From CAYMOV01 sp964392085 (lineage in GTDB: Bacteria; Oederibacteriota; Muellerivitia; Muellerivitales; Muellerivitaceae): a stretch of DNA of 9,212 nucleotides. Shown here in pieces: positions 1 through 6,580 of the stretch. The stretch spans positions 1 through 9,212 of the forward strand of contig CAYMOV010000095.1 in the NCBI GenBank assembly GCA_964392085.1, written 5' to 3'. A model generated the notes under the pieces. That model saw only the letters and a list, made by a program, of their open reading frames with translations. It was not told the DNA's origin and made no database searches. Position 1 is the first letter of the stretch. Each line of letters starts with the position of its first letter. The translations under genes and the position numbers were made by a program.

Positions 1-209
1 CGAGGGAGTTCACGGGAGCCTTCAAGGGCGAGGGGGCGGAAACCCACTCCCTCGACGAGGTCATCCGGCGCCTGGAGGACGGGGAGTTCGACCTGGTCGC
101 GGTGGGCCGCGCCCTCCTGTCCGACCCCAATTGGGTCGAAAAGGTGGAGCGGGGATTGTTCTCCGAATTGATCGGGTTCAACCCGGCCGACCTGGGCCGA
201 CTCTCTTGA
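1..209 (+). CDS. NADH:flavin oxidoreductase (Old Yellow Enzyme family), C-terminal fragment
   Basis: This is the last 68 codons of a gene whose start lies left of the window; it reads in the frame beginning at base 3 and stops with TGA at 207-209. The segment FDLVAVGRALLSDPNWVEKV closely resembles the C-terminal end of the TIM barrel of Old Yellow Enzyme-type FMN oxidoreductases, where the 'VAVGRALLSDP' strand and loop help bind the FMN phosphate and a helix with 'W..KV..G' follows. Family members are soluble enzymes that reduce activated C=C bonds or related substrates with NAD(P)H; the substrate cannot be told from this piece. A 100-bp gap separates it from the ABC genes, so it is probably a separate unit. 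Family assignment is fairly sure, specific function unknown. Confidence 0.85.
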   Translation, partial: REFTGAFKGEGAETHSLDEVIRRLEDGEFDLVAVGRALLSDPNWVEKVERGLFSELIGFNPADLGRLS

Positions 210-309
210 GCCGGGCCCACCCCCCCGCGCTTCCGCTCCGCCGGGTAAACCGGGGAGTAAACATTTCCACGGGCTCGACACTTTCGGCCCCCCTGACCGT
301 CTAACCTTT

Positions 310-1137
310 ATGCCTCCCCACCCCCCCCAAACCCCCGTCGGCCCGACCATCCGGGTCCTGGGCCTTTCCAAATCCTTCGGGGACGTCAAGGCCGTCCGCG
401 ACCTTTCCTTCGACGTGGCCCGGGGCGAGTGCTTCGGGCTCCTGGGCCCCAACGGGGCCGGCAAGTCCACCACCATCAAGATCCTCATCACCCTGCTGAA
501 GCCCGACAAGGGCGACGCCGAGGTCAACGGCTTCCGGCTGACCCGCGATCCCACGCGGATCCGCGGCTCCATCGGCTACGTCCCCCAGTCCCTCTCGGTG
601 GACGGCGTCCTCACCGGGCGGGAAAACCTCGCCTTCTTCGGGAAGCTCTACGGCCTGGGCGGCCGCGACCTCCAGGGCCGGGTGGATCGGGTCCTCGCGG
701 CCTTCGACCTGGCCGGCGCGGCCGACCGCCCCGTGTCGGGCTACTCGGGCGGGATGATCCGGCGCCTGGAGATCGCCCAATCGATCCTGCACCGTCCTGC
801 GGTGGTTTTCCTCGACGAGCCCACCGTCGGGCTCGACCCCACGGCCCGCGAGGCCCTGTGGGGCCACATCCGTTGGATGCGGCGGGAGCACGGCACCACG
901 ATCCTCCTCACCACCCACTATATGGAGGAGGCCGAGGGGCTCTGCGACCGGATCGCCATCATGAACCGGGGGACCCTGGCGGCCCTGGGAACCCTCGCGG
1001 AGCTCCGCCGGAAGGCCCGCATGCCCCGGGCCGACATGAACCGGCTCTTCACCCGTTTCACCGGCGGGGCCGAGCAGACGGAAGGAGATTTCAAGAATGT
1101 CCGAAGCCAACGCCGAACCGCCCGCCGCCTCGGGTGA
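310..1137 (+). CDS. ABC-2 type exporter, ATP-binding subunit (DrrA/NatA/CcmA-like)
   Basis: This is the 275-residue cytoplasmic ATPase of an exporter, working with the permease encoded immediately after it. All ABC motifs are present: Walker A GPNGAGKST at 46-54, Q-loop Gln93, signature YSGGM at 145-149, Walker B VVFLDEP at 165-171, D-loop after LDP at 175-177 and switch His203. The chosen ATG is the only one before the conserved fold, which begins near residue 14; no clear ribosome binding site precedes it. Drug, lipid and polysaccharide exporters all share this subfamily, so the cargo is not predictable. Oddly, the C-terminal accessory region usual after 'GTLAELRRKA' is almost absent: only about eight residues separate it from the closing 'MNRLFTRFTGG' motif, and the last residues overlap the next gene by 41 bp. 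Confidence 0.93.
   Translation: MPPHPPQTPVGPTIRVLGLSKSFGDVKAVRDLSFDVARGECFGLLGPNGAGKSTTIKILITLLKPDKGDAEVNGFRLTRDPTRIRGSIGYVPQSLSVDGVLTGRENLAFFGKLYGLGGRDLQGRVDRVLAAFDLAGAADRPVSGYSGGMIRRLEIAQSILHRPAVVFLDEPTVGLDPTAREALWGHIRWMRREHGTTILLTTHYMEEAEGLCDRIAIMNRGTLAALGTLAELRRKARMPRADMNRLFTRFTGGAEQTEGDFKNVRSQRRTARRLG
1082..1087 (+). promoter_or_regulatory. Shine-Dalgarno site of the ABC permease
   Basis: AAGGAG lies 9 bases before the ATG at 1097 and inside the 3' end of the ATPase gene. It supports that start and suggests translational coupling of the two exporter subunits. Confidence 0.8.
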
Positions 1138-1915
1138 GGGGGTCGCCCCCTCCTTCCGTTACGCCCGCGAGACCTGGGTCATCCTCTCGATGGAGTCCCT
1201 CAAGCTCCTCAAGGACCCCACCGAGATGCTGGCCCGAAGCGTCCAACCCGCGCTTTGGCTCGTGCTCTTCGGCGGGGCCATGCGCCGCGCCCAGGCCATC
1301 CCCACGGGCGGGGTCGACTACCTGGCGTTCCTCCTGCCGGGCGTCCTGGCCCAGGCCATCGCCTTCGTGTCCATCTTCAACGGCCTGGCGGTCATCTGGG
1401 AGAAGGACATGGGCATCCTCCACAAGATCCTCACGACGCCCATCCACCGGTCCGCCCTGGTCCTGGGCAAGATGCTGGCGTCGTCCCTCCGGTCGTTGTC
1501 CCAGCTCGTGGTCATCCTCCTGCTGGCGCTGTTGATGGGGATCCCGCTGGAGTGGGGCCTCGGGCGCGCCGCCGGGGTGTTGCTCATGGTGGTGCTGGGA
1601 TCGGCCTTCTTCACCGGGCTTTCCATGCTGATCGCCGCGATCGTCAAGACGAGGGACCGCATGATGGGCATCGGTCAATTGGTCACCCTGCCGCTTTTCT
1701 TCGCCTCCAGCGCCCTCTACCCGTTGTCCATCATGCCCCCCTGGCTGAGGGCCGTGGCCTTGGTGAACCCCTTGAGCCGGCTGGTGGACGGCCTGCGGGG
1801 ATTGATGGTCGGGCCCTCGGCCGCGGGCCTGCCCCTGGACGCGGCCCTCCTGGCCCTGGCCTCGGGGGTCGTCCTCTGGGCGGCCTCGGTGATGTACCCG
1901 CGCCTGCTGACCTAG
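1097..1915 (+). CDS. ABC-2 type exporter, membrane permease subunit (DrrB/NatB-like)
   Basis: This 272-residue inner-membrane protein forms the export channel driven by the upstream ATPase. After a polar N-terminus (1-43) I see about six hydrophobic segments, near residues 49-62, 75-100, 133-150, 158-182, 192-212 and 247-268. The cytoplasmic loop WEKDMGILHKILTTPIHR (101-118) is the usual ABC-2 coupling region, and YPLSIMPPWLRAVALVNPLS (208-227) followed by RLVDGLRGLM is the classic end motif of this family. Length is normal. The gene overlaps the ATPase gene by 41 bp in another frame and has its own strong ribosome binding site. The cargo is unknown; two subunits of this size usually work as a heterotetramer of two ATPases and two permeases. 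Confidence 0.93.
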   Translation: MSEANAEPPAASGEGVAPSFRYARETWVILSMESLKLLKDPTEMLARSVQPALWLVLFGGAMRRAQAIPTGGVDYLAFLLPGVLAQAIAFVSIFNGLAVIWEKDMGILHKILTTPIHRSALVLGKMLASSLRSLSQLVVILLLALLMGIPLEWGLGRAAGVLLMVVLGSAFFTGLSMLIAAIVKTRDRMMGIGQLVTLPLFFASSALYPLSIMPPWLRAVALVNPLSRLVDGLRGLMVGPSAAGLPLDAALLALASGVVLWAASVMYPRLLT

Positions 1916-2178
1916 GCGGGGGCGGGGCCAAAACCGGATCGTCCCGGTCGGTTGCCGGCGATGCCCGGGGACTTAAGACAAGGGTGGCCAATAGCCGTTT
2001 CCCATGATCCACGGGCGCGCCCGGTCATTCACGGCTGGTCAAAGCGACGGTTCCAGGTTAATATTTTCACACCCGGGCTGAACCCCGGGCCCCCTCCAGG
2101 GAGGCCGACGACCTGAAGGCCCTCCCGCCCAAGCCGAAGTTCCAGTTCGCCTCTTCCAATATCACCCGGAGAAGCCCC
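1916..2178 (+). other. Intergenic region between the exporter and the lipoprotein gene
   Basis: I see no gene in these 263 bases. A small hairpin (ACCGG at 1933-1937 pairing with CCGGT at 1944-1948, loop of 6) lies 17 bases after the permease stop but has no T-run. An AT-rich patch around 2058-2067 carries a promoter candidate. A CCCGGG/CCCGGG pair at 2073-2090 could fold in the leader of the lipoprotein mRNA. Confidence 0.5.
2036..2064 (+). promoter_or_regulatory. Candidate promoter of the lipoprotein gene
   Basis: TGGTCA (2036-2041) and TAATAT (2059-2064) are each four of six matches to the sigma-70 -35 and -10 boxes and are separated by 17 bases. The patch is AT-rich against a GC-rich background. 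It would give a leader of roughly 107 bases before the ATG at 2179. It is a match by eye only, and sigma preferences of this organism are unknown. Confidence 0.3.
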
Positions 2179-3003
2179 ATGAAACACCCGAACCGCCTGG
2201 TCCCCTTCCTCCTCTTGGCCGTCTTGGCCCTCCCCCTGGTGAACTGCTCCAAGAAGAACAGCCCCATGGCCCCCGTCGGGCCGGCCACGCCCACCCCCGG
2301 ACCCGGCTTCACCTGGAACATCGCAGAGGTCTACCGGGTTGAGGACCTGGGCGTCATCACCGACCAGGCCGACGTCAACCTGACGCTCAACGGGGCGGCC
2401 GTCTCCACCGTGGGCGTGACCCTCACCGGGTCCGGCCTCTCTTCCCCCGTGCCTTTGTCCTTCTCGGGGCTCGTCACCAACGGGAGCGTCTACGCCTCGT
2501 ACATGGCGAACGGCTTCCTCTACGGTCCCGGGGAAACGATGGTCCTCACCACCCGGTCGGGCCCCTTTTCGGCCGCCGCCACCCTGACGGCCCCCGGCAA
2601 CATCACCAACGTGGTGGACGGGTCCCAGGTCTACTGGACCTACGGCGGGTCCCAGAACCAGGTGGCCGTGCGCCTCGGCACCCTGCTGACTTACGACAGC
2701 TCCGTCTATTCGGCCACCGTCATCTCGCCCTTTACGATCCCCGTGACGGCCTACCTCGGGGGCGGGATCTTCACCCTCACCACCTCCTGCGCCAATTCGA
2801 CCACCCAGGTCGCGGGGACCACCAGCGCTTCCTATAAGGTGTCCGACACCCTGGTCAGCGCCATCACCCTCGACACGGACACACCCACCCAAACCCCGAG
2901 CGCGACCGACACCCCCACCCCGACGGATACCCCGACGGTCACGAATACGCCGACCGATACGGAAACCGAAACCTCCACGCCGACGGATACCCCGACGCCC
3001 TAG
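2179..3003 (+). CDS. Secreted lipoprotein with C-terminal Thr/Pro-rich tail, function unknown
   Basis: I do not recognise the family. The 274-residue product opens with a lipoprotein signal: positive MKHPNR, a hydrophobic stretch to residue 21 and a lipobox ending LVNC with the lipidated Cys23. Asn just before the cysteine is less usual than Gly/Ala/Ser. Ser24 at the +2 site would suggest outer-membrane sorting if the Lol rule applies. A short Pro-rich linker (residues 28-42) leads into a body of about 190 residues that alternates short Val/Thr/Ser-rich strands and Gly turns, so an all-beta, Ig- or jelly-roll-like fold is likely. Residues 233-274 are a Thr-X tract (TDTPT types) that ends exactly at the stop. 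GGAG at 2168-2171, seven bases before the ATG, supports the start. The tail resembles the stalk of the protein encoded at 7276-9212. Confidence 0.8.
   Translation: MKHPNRLVPFLLLAVLALPLVNCSKKNSPMAPVGPATPTPGPGFTWNIAEVYRVEDLGVITDQADVNLTLNGAAVSTVGVTLTGSGLSSPVPLSFSGLVTNGSVYASYMANGFLYGPGETMVLTTRSGPFSAAATLTAPGNITNVVDGSQVYWTYGGSQNQVAVRLGTLLTYDSSVYSATVISPFTIPVTAYLGGGIFTLTTSCANSTTQVAGTTSASYKVSDTLVSAITLDTDTPTQTPSATDTPTPTDTPTVTNTPTDTETETSTPTDTPTP
2875..3000 (+). repeat. Low-complexity Thr/Pro repeat tract in the lipoprotein gene
   Basis: The 42 codons alternate Thr with Pro, Asp, Glu, Asn and others. An 18-base identical block (CCGACGGATACCCCGACG) occurs at 2920-2937 and again at 2980-2997, a spacing of 60 bases, which indicates growth by local duplication. 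Such tracts are typical extended, often glycosylated linkers; here it has no domain after it. Confidence 0.85.
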
Positions 3004-3029
3004 GGGCCGAAGGCCGGCTCCCAGCGGTC

Positions 3030-3046
3030 GGCCGTCAGCGACGGTC
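3030..3046 (+). terminator. Possible transcript-end hairpin after the lipoprotein gene
   Basis: GGCCGTC and GACGGTC can form a seven-pair stem (one G-T pair) with a three-base loop, starting 27 bases after the stop. No T-run follows, so it is at best a weak or factor-assisted terminator, or an mRNA 3'-end stabiliser. Confidence 0.25.
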
Positions 3047-3180
3047 CAGGTCAAGAAACCGCGAAACCGGATCCCTTTCGGCTTCGCGTCGCCAAGCGGA
3101 ACAAGCCACTTCGTTCGGAACGACGAAGGGCCTAAAACGGGGCGAACCCCGCGGGAAAGGAAGATCCAACAGTCACACGA

Positions 3181-3337
3181 CCGGGTCCGAAAACACCCGG
3201 ATAAATCGGCAATATAACCCCGGGTTCGCCGCCATTGATCGGCGGGGCTGGACGATGAAGTGGACCCAATCCTCGGGGTCCGGCCCTATTTCGGGGGGAT
3301 GTTCTTCTTGGATAAATCCCCCGGCCTATTGCCGATT
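3181..3337 (+). ncRNA. Candidate structured RNA or leader upstream of the phosphoesterase
   Basis: Several perfect inverted repeats nest here. CCGGGT (3181-3186) pairs with ACCCGG (3195-3200). An 11-pair stem joins AATCGGCAATA (3204-3214) to TATTGCCGATT (3327-3337). Inside it sit three hairpins: CGCCG/CGGCG (3227-3231, 3240-3244), GGACCC/GGGTCC (3262-3267, 3276-3281) and GGGGGAT/ATCCCCC (3294-3300, 3316-3322). Together they draw a junction closed by one long stem, 118 bases before the start of the next gene. GGATAAATC is also repeated directly at 3199-3207 and 3310-3318. GC-only stems arise easily by chance in such DNA; the mixed-composition 11-pair stem is the strongest part. I match it to no known RNA family. 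A DNA-level role such as protein binding is also possible. Confidence 0.35.
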
Positions 3338-3444
3338 CTCCAGCGGGGTTCCGGCCCTTCCCTCCCCCAACGTTAACACCGGCTTAACCCCCGCTTCCCT
3401 CCCCGACCGGATAATGGCCTTTCCCCGACCCACCCCCACCGGTT

Positions 3445-3450
3445 AAGGAG
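3445..3450 (+). promoter_or_regulatory. Shine-Dalgarno site of the phosphoesterase gene
   Basis: AAGGAG sits 5 bases before the ATG at 3456, which is also where a clean signal peptide begins, so the start is well supported. Confidence 0.8.
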
Positions 3451-3455
3451 AAACC

Positions 3456-6116
3456 ATGAAACGCGCGATGGTGCTGTTCCTCGCCTTGGCGGTCCTCGGC
3501 CGGCCGGCCCTCGCCGACGATGACGACGACACCCCCGGCCTCGACGTGCCGGGCCAAGCGAACCGGCTCAATACCGAACTCTGGCGCTTCGCGAAGAAGG
3601 GGTCCTACGCCCCCGTCGAGAAGAAGCTGGCGGCCCTCCACGAGGCTTCGCGGGCCGAAATCCCCAAGGACATGGTCCTCCCCACGGGCTGGCGCATGGC
3701 CCCCGCGGGCCACCAGCTGGAGTTGGGGCGCTACCCCCTGGTGGTCGTCCCCTTCGCGGGCAACCTGGTGGTTCTGGACAACGGCTATTACGTCGAGACC
3801 AACCCCGAGATCTCAGTGGTCTCCGGCGATGGGATGACCGTCCTCAAGACCCTCACCACCCCTTCCCTCTTCCCCTGCGCCCGGGTGAGCCCCGACGGGC
3901 GGCTCTACGTCAGCGGCGGCTACGACCAGACCATCCGGGGATACGACCCGGGGATGGAGGAGGTGAGGGACTTCACGGTGAACGGCTTCACCTCGGGCCT
4001 GGTGCCCCTCGACGCCAAGACCCTCGCGGTGGCCTACCTACTGATGGATGACAGCAAGGGGGGCTACAAGTCCCGGGGACGGCTCGCCCTCGTGGACACC
4101 GGGACCGGGGAGGTGAAGGACGAGCTGGACTGCGGCCGCATGCCCTATGCCCTCGAATGGCAGGACGGCAAGCTCTGGGTCACCCTTTTGCAGGACAACG
4201 CCGTGGTCCCCTACCAGGTGGCGGCGGGCCGCCTGAAGGCCCTGGCCCCCATCCCGGTCGGGGCCGGCCCCTCGGCCCTGGCGGCCGACCCGGCGCGCCA
4301 CCGGCTGTACGTAGTCGACCAAAACTCCGACGAAATCACCGTGTTGGACACCCTCACCGGCCGGAAGTTGGCCACCTGGAGCGTCCGCTTGGGGTCCTCC
4401 AAGTTCGGCGCGGCCCCCACCTCGGCCGCCGCGGCGGGCGGCAGGTTGTTCGTCACCTTGTCCCGCGTGAACGCCGTGGCGGTGTTGGACCAGGCAACCG
4501 GGCGTGAGTTGGGGATGATCCCCACGGGCTGGTACCCCACGGACGCGGTGGTCGACGGAAAGAACCTCTTCACCCTCAGCGCCAAGGGCATCCGCCCCCG
4601 CCGCCCCAACCCCAATGGGCCCCAGCCCACGAAGAAGCGCGAGGAACCCGGCTACGTCCTCACGCTCCTGAAAGGGAGCCTGGGGACGGTCCCCCTCGGG
4701 GACCTGGAGGCGAACCTGGCGGACTGGACGAAATCGGTCGCCGAGGCCTCCCCGGTCTACGACCCGGCCCGGGGACTCAAGCTGCCGGTCAAGTACGTCT
4801 TCTACCTCGTGAAGGAGAACCGCACCTACGACCAGGTGCTGGGGGACCTGGGGATCGGCAACGGGGACAAGGACCTCTGCCTGTTCGGGAAGGACGTCAC
4901 GCCCAACCACCACCAACTCGCGTCGCAATTCGCCGACCTGGACAATTTCTACGTGGACGGCGAGATCAGCGTGCTCGGCCACAGCTACACCACCAGCGGC
5001 TACGCCAGCCCCTTCCTCGAGTGGCTGGGCATGGACGACTATTCGGGCCGCCTCGGCACGAAGGACGCCAAGAACCCCCGCAAGAACGAGGACTTCTGGC
5101 CTTTCGGCACCGTCCCCTTCACCTTCTCACCCGCCTACCTGTGGGACGCCCTGGACGCGAAGGGCGTCGATTACCGCATCTATGGCGAGGATTATTATTT
5201 CTTCTGCAAGCCCTACCGGATCCTCACCGACAAGTTCGGCGAGGACGGCGCCCTCACCCGGGCCTGCTACGACCGGTTCATGGAGCTGTCCAAGGACAAG
5301 GCGCGGGATTGGGCCTTCCAGGAACTGATGAAACCCTTCCGGGGCCGCAACGGCACCCCGGGGGACTGCGAAAAACTGCTGGAGGACCCGGGCTTCCTCG
5401 CGAAGTTCTCGGCCTTCTATTGCGGCGACCTGGGGCTCGCCCAGGCCATCGCGGGGGACCCGGCCTTCAAGGCCCAGTGGGCGGCCTTCCTGTACCACTG
5501 CTCCCTCGACTTCAAGGGCTGGGACCTGGCCTATTCGGACCTGAGGCGGGTGGGGACCTGGCAGGCGGACTTCAGGCGCCAGGTGGCGGCGGGAAAGGTG
5601 TTGCCCCTTCAATATATCTGGCTGCCCAACGACCACACCGCGGGGATGGATCCCAAGTCCCTGAACCCCAACCAGCTCGTGGCGCAGAACGACGCGGCTG
5701 TGGGGGTGGTCCTGGACACCCTGTCGAAGAGCCCGGTCTGGAAGGAAAGCCTGGTGGTCTGCATCGAGGACGACTCGCAGAATGGGCCGGACCACGTGGA
5801 CGCCATGCGCAGTTTCTGCCTTGCCGCCGGCCCCACCGTGAAGCGGGGTGCGGTGGTGGGCGACCTCTACGACCAGCTGAGCCTGCTGAAGACATTGGAG
5901 CTTATCCTCGGCCTGGACCCCATGAACATGAACGACGCGCTGGCCGCCCCGATGTTCTCGCTCTTCGCCGACCAACCGGACGACCGGCCCTACCGGACGC
6001 CCCCGCCCTCGAAATACCTGACGGCGGAGGACCGGGCCCTGTACCGGGACCTTTTATCCGGCCGGGACATCCAGGAACCAAGCCGGGAGGGCGCGAACCC
6101 GAAGGATGTGAGGTAA
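3456..6116 (+). CDS. Secreted YncE-like beta-propeller / alkaline phosphatase-superfamily phosphoesterase fusion
   Basis: The 886-residue product has a Sec signal peptide with likely cleavage after ALA at residue 20, followed at once by five Asp residues (21-25). Residues about 85-380 are a YncE-type beta-propeller, with repeats such as 'HRLYVVDQNSDEITVLDTLTG'. A linker with the RPNPNGPQP motif (383-391) leads to a phosphoesterase domain (about 445-850) of the phospholipase C/acid phosphatase type (PF04185-like). Key motifs are ENRTYDQ (454-460), DNFYVDGEISVLGHS (496-510) with candidate hydroxyl nucleophiles just after it, PNDHT (724-728) and EDDSQNGPDHVD (771-782). Glu454, Asn455, Asp772 and Asp773 are the likely metal ligands by analogy with AcpA. 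It probably hydrolyses phosphate esters outside the cytoplasm; the substrate is unknown. The His that usually follows 'DHVDA' is Met784 here. It ends 9 bases from a convergent gene. Confidence 0.92.
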   Translation: MKRAMVLFLALAVLGRPALADDDDDTPGLDVPGQANRLNTELWRFAKKGSYAPVEKKLAALHEASRAEIPKDMVLPTGWRMAPAGHQLELGRYPLVVVPFAGNLVVLDNGYYVETNPEISVVSGDGMTVLKTLTTPSLFPCARVSPDGRLYVSGGYDQTIRGYDPGMEEVRDFTVNGFTSGLVPLDAKTLAVAYLLMDDSKGGYKSRGRLALVDTGTGEVKDELDCGRMPYALEWQDGKLWVTLLQDNAVVPYQVAAGRLKALAPIPVGAGPSALAADPARHRLYVVDQNSDEITVLDTLTGRKLATWSVRLGSSKFGAAPTSAAAAGGRLFVTLSRVNAVAVLDQATGRELGMIPTGWYPTDAVVDGKNLFTLSAKGIRPRRPNPNGPQPTKKREEPGYVLTLLKGSLGTVPLGDLEANLADWTKSVAEASPVYDPARGLKLPVKYVFYLVKENRTYDQVLGDLGIGNGDKDLCLFGKDVTPNHHQLASQFADLDNFYVDGEISVLGHSYTTSGYASPFLEWLGMDDYSGRLGTKDAKNPRKNEDFWPFGTVPFTFSPAYLWDALDAKGVDYRIYGEDYYFFCKPYRILTDKFGEDGALTRACYDRFMELSKDKARDWAFQELMKPFRGRNGTPGDCEKLLEDPGFLAKFSAFYCGDLGLAQAIAGDPAFKAQWAAFLYHCSLDFKGWDLAYSDLRRVGTWQADFRRQVAAGKVLPLQYIWLPNDHTAGMDPKSLNPNQLVAQNDAAVGVVLDTLSKSPVWKESLVVCIEDDSQNGPDHVDAMRSFCLAAGPTVKRGAVVGDLYDQLSLLKTLELILGLDPMNMNDALAAPMFSLFADQPDDRPYRTPPPSKYLTAEDRALYRDLLSGRDIQEPSREGANPKDVR

Positions 6117-6125
6117 GGATTCCGG

Positions 6126-6494
6126 TCAACCGGCCGCGAGGGATTTTCCGCCCGCCTCGCGGACCCGCCGCATGACGTGGTGGGCGTTGCAGGGCAGGGC
6201 CTGGAACAGGTCGGCCCCCGCCCCGAAGACCGCCTCGATCTGGTCCATCCTCGTGAAGGGCCCCAGCGCCGCGAGGGTGTGGTGGGCGTCGGCCCCCCGG
6301 ACCTCCCCCAGGACCCGGGTCACCCCCGGGTCGAAGGCCGGGAAGGCCGCCACGACCGCGTCCGGCTTATGGAAGCGCGCCAGGGCCGCCAAACGGTTCG
6401 GGGAGGCGCAAACCAAGAGGGTATCACGGCGGGACATCTCCGACTGGAAGGCCCGGACGAGAAGGACGTCGGGTGAGGCGAGGATCATGAACAT
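6126..6494 (-). CDS. Stand-alone receiver-like (pseudo-REC) protein
   Basis: The 122-residue product fits the CheY-like receiver fold along its length: strand MFMIL, a first helix, strand 'TLLVCAS', helix 'LAALARF', then 'KPDAVVAAF' (43-51), helix, strand 'HHTLAALG' (71-78), 'AVFGAGADLFQALP' (88-101) and a last helix. Every residue needed for phosphorylation is changed: the acidic pocket is Ser-Pro-Asp at 7-9, the acceptor Asp aligns with Ala50, the Thr/Ser site with Ala75 or Ala76, and the Lys before the conserved Pro with Leu100. It is therefore probably a phosphorylation-independent signalling or scaffold domain. No output domain is attached. GGGAGG at 6501-6506, six bases before the ATG, favours this start over the Met at residue 3. 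The fold is an inference from pattern, not from a search. Confidence 0.7.
   Translation of the reverse strand: MFMILASPDVLLVRAFQSEMSRRDTLLVCASPNRLAALARFHKPDAVVAAFPAFDPGVTRVLGEVRGADAHHTLAALGPFTRMDQIEAVFGAGADLFQALPCNAHHVMRRVREAGGKSLAAG
6134..6162. repeat. Inverted repeat at the convergent gene ends
   Basis: CCGCGAGG (6134-6141) and CCTCGCGG (6155-6162) are perfect complements with a 13-base loop, starting 18 bases after the phosphoesterase stop and lying inside the last codons of the receiver-like gene. A shorter CCGGT/ACCGG pair at 6122-6133 precedes it. Neither has a T-run, but the place suits a transcript-end hairpin for the rightward gene. Confidence 0.4.
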
Positions 6495-6549
6495 GGGAAA
6501 CCTCCCGGTTGGACTGTCCAGGAGCTTAACCCACCCATCGTTATGTCAA

Positions 6550-6576
6550 GTTATAGTCATGTAATGGCTATGTAAA
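6550..6576 (-). promoter_or_regulatory. Candidate promoter of the receiver-like gene
   Basis: Read on the minus strand, TTTACA (6576-6571) and TATAAC (6555-6550) are each five of six matches to the sigma-70 boxes, with a slightly short 15-base spacer. Transcription would begin near 6543, giving a leader of about 50 bases. A perfect TTGACA also occurs on the minus strand at 6549-6544, but no good -10 box follows it. Confidence 0.45.
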
Positions 6577-6580
6577 TGAC
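6556..6580. promoter_or_regulatory. Operator-like dyad within the promoter
   Basis: A 25-base imperfect palindrome with arms GTCATnTA and TAnATGAC around nine central bases fills the spacer between the -10 and -35 boxes and runs past the -35 box. Such a place suits a repressor site. The region is AT-rich, which raises the chance of an accidental dyad. Confidence 0.35.

Larger units (their letters stand above)
3004..3455 (+). other. Long intergenic region rich in small inverted repeats
   Basis: No convincing gene lies in these 452 bases. Going left to right: hairpin 3030-3046; CTTCGT (3109-3114) against ACGAAG (3123-3128); CGGGG-cgaa-CCCCG at 3138-3151, which on the minus strand reads as a TTCG-loop hairpin followed by TTTT although no leftward gene ends here; then the nested structure at 3181-3337 listed separately. 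TATAAC at 3213-3218 with a poor -35 (AAAACA, 3190-3195) is a weak promoter candidate for the phosphoesterase; it overlaps the long stem, so both cannot be used in the way described. Confidence 0.55.

Noticed and set aside
3138..3151. TTCG-loop terminator on the minus strand
   Set aside because: The hairpin plus TTTT is real, but no leftward gene ends nearby, so I do not call a terminator.
3255..3446. Possible 63-codon gene on the plus strand before the phosphoesterase
   Set aside because: No ribosome binding site, composition unlike a folded protein, and it lies across the inverted repeats at 3262-3322.
6172..6564. Plus-strand frames opposite the receiver-like gene
   Set aside because: They have no family resemblance, while the minus frame shows a receiver pattern with ribosome binding site and promoter.
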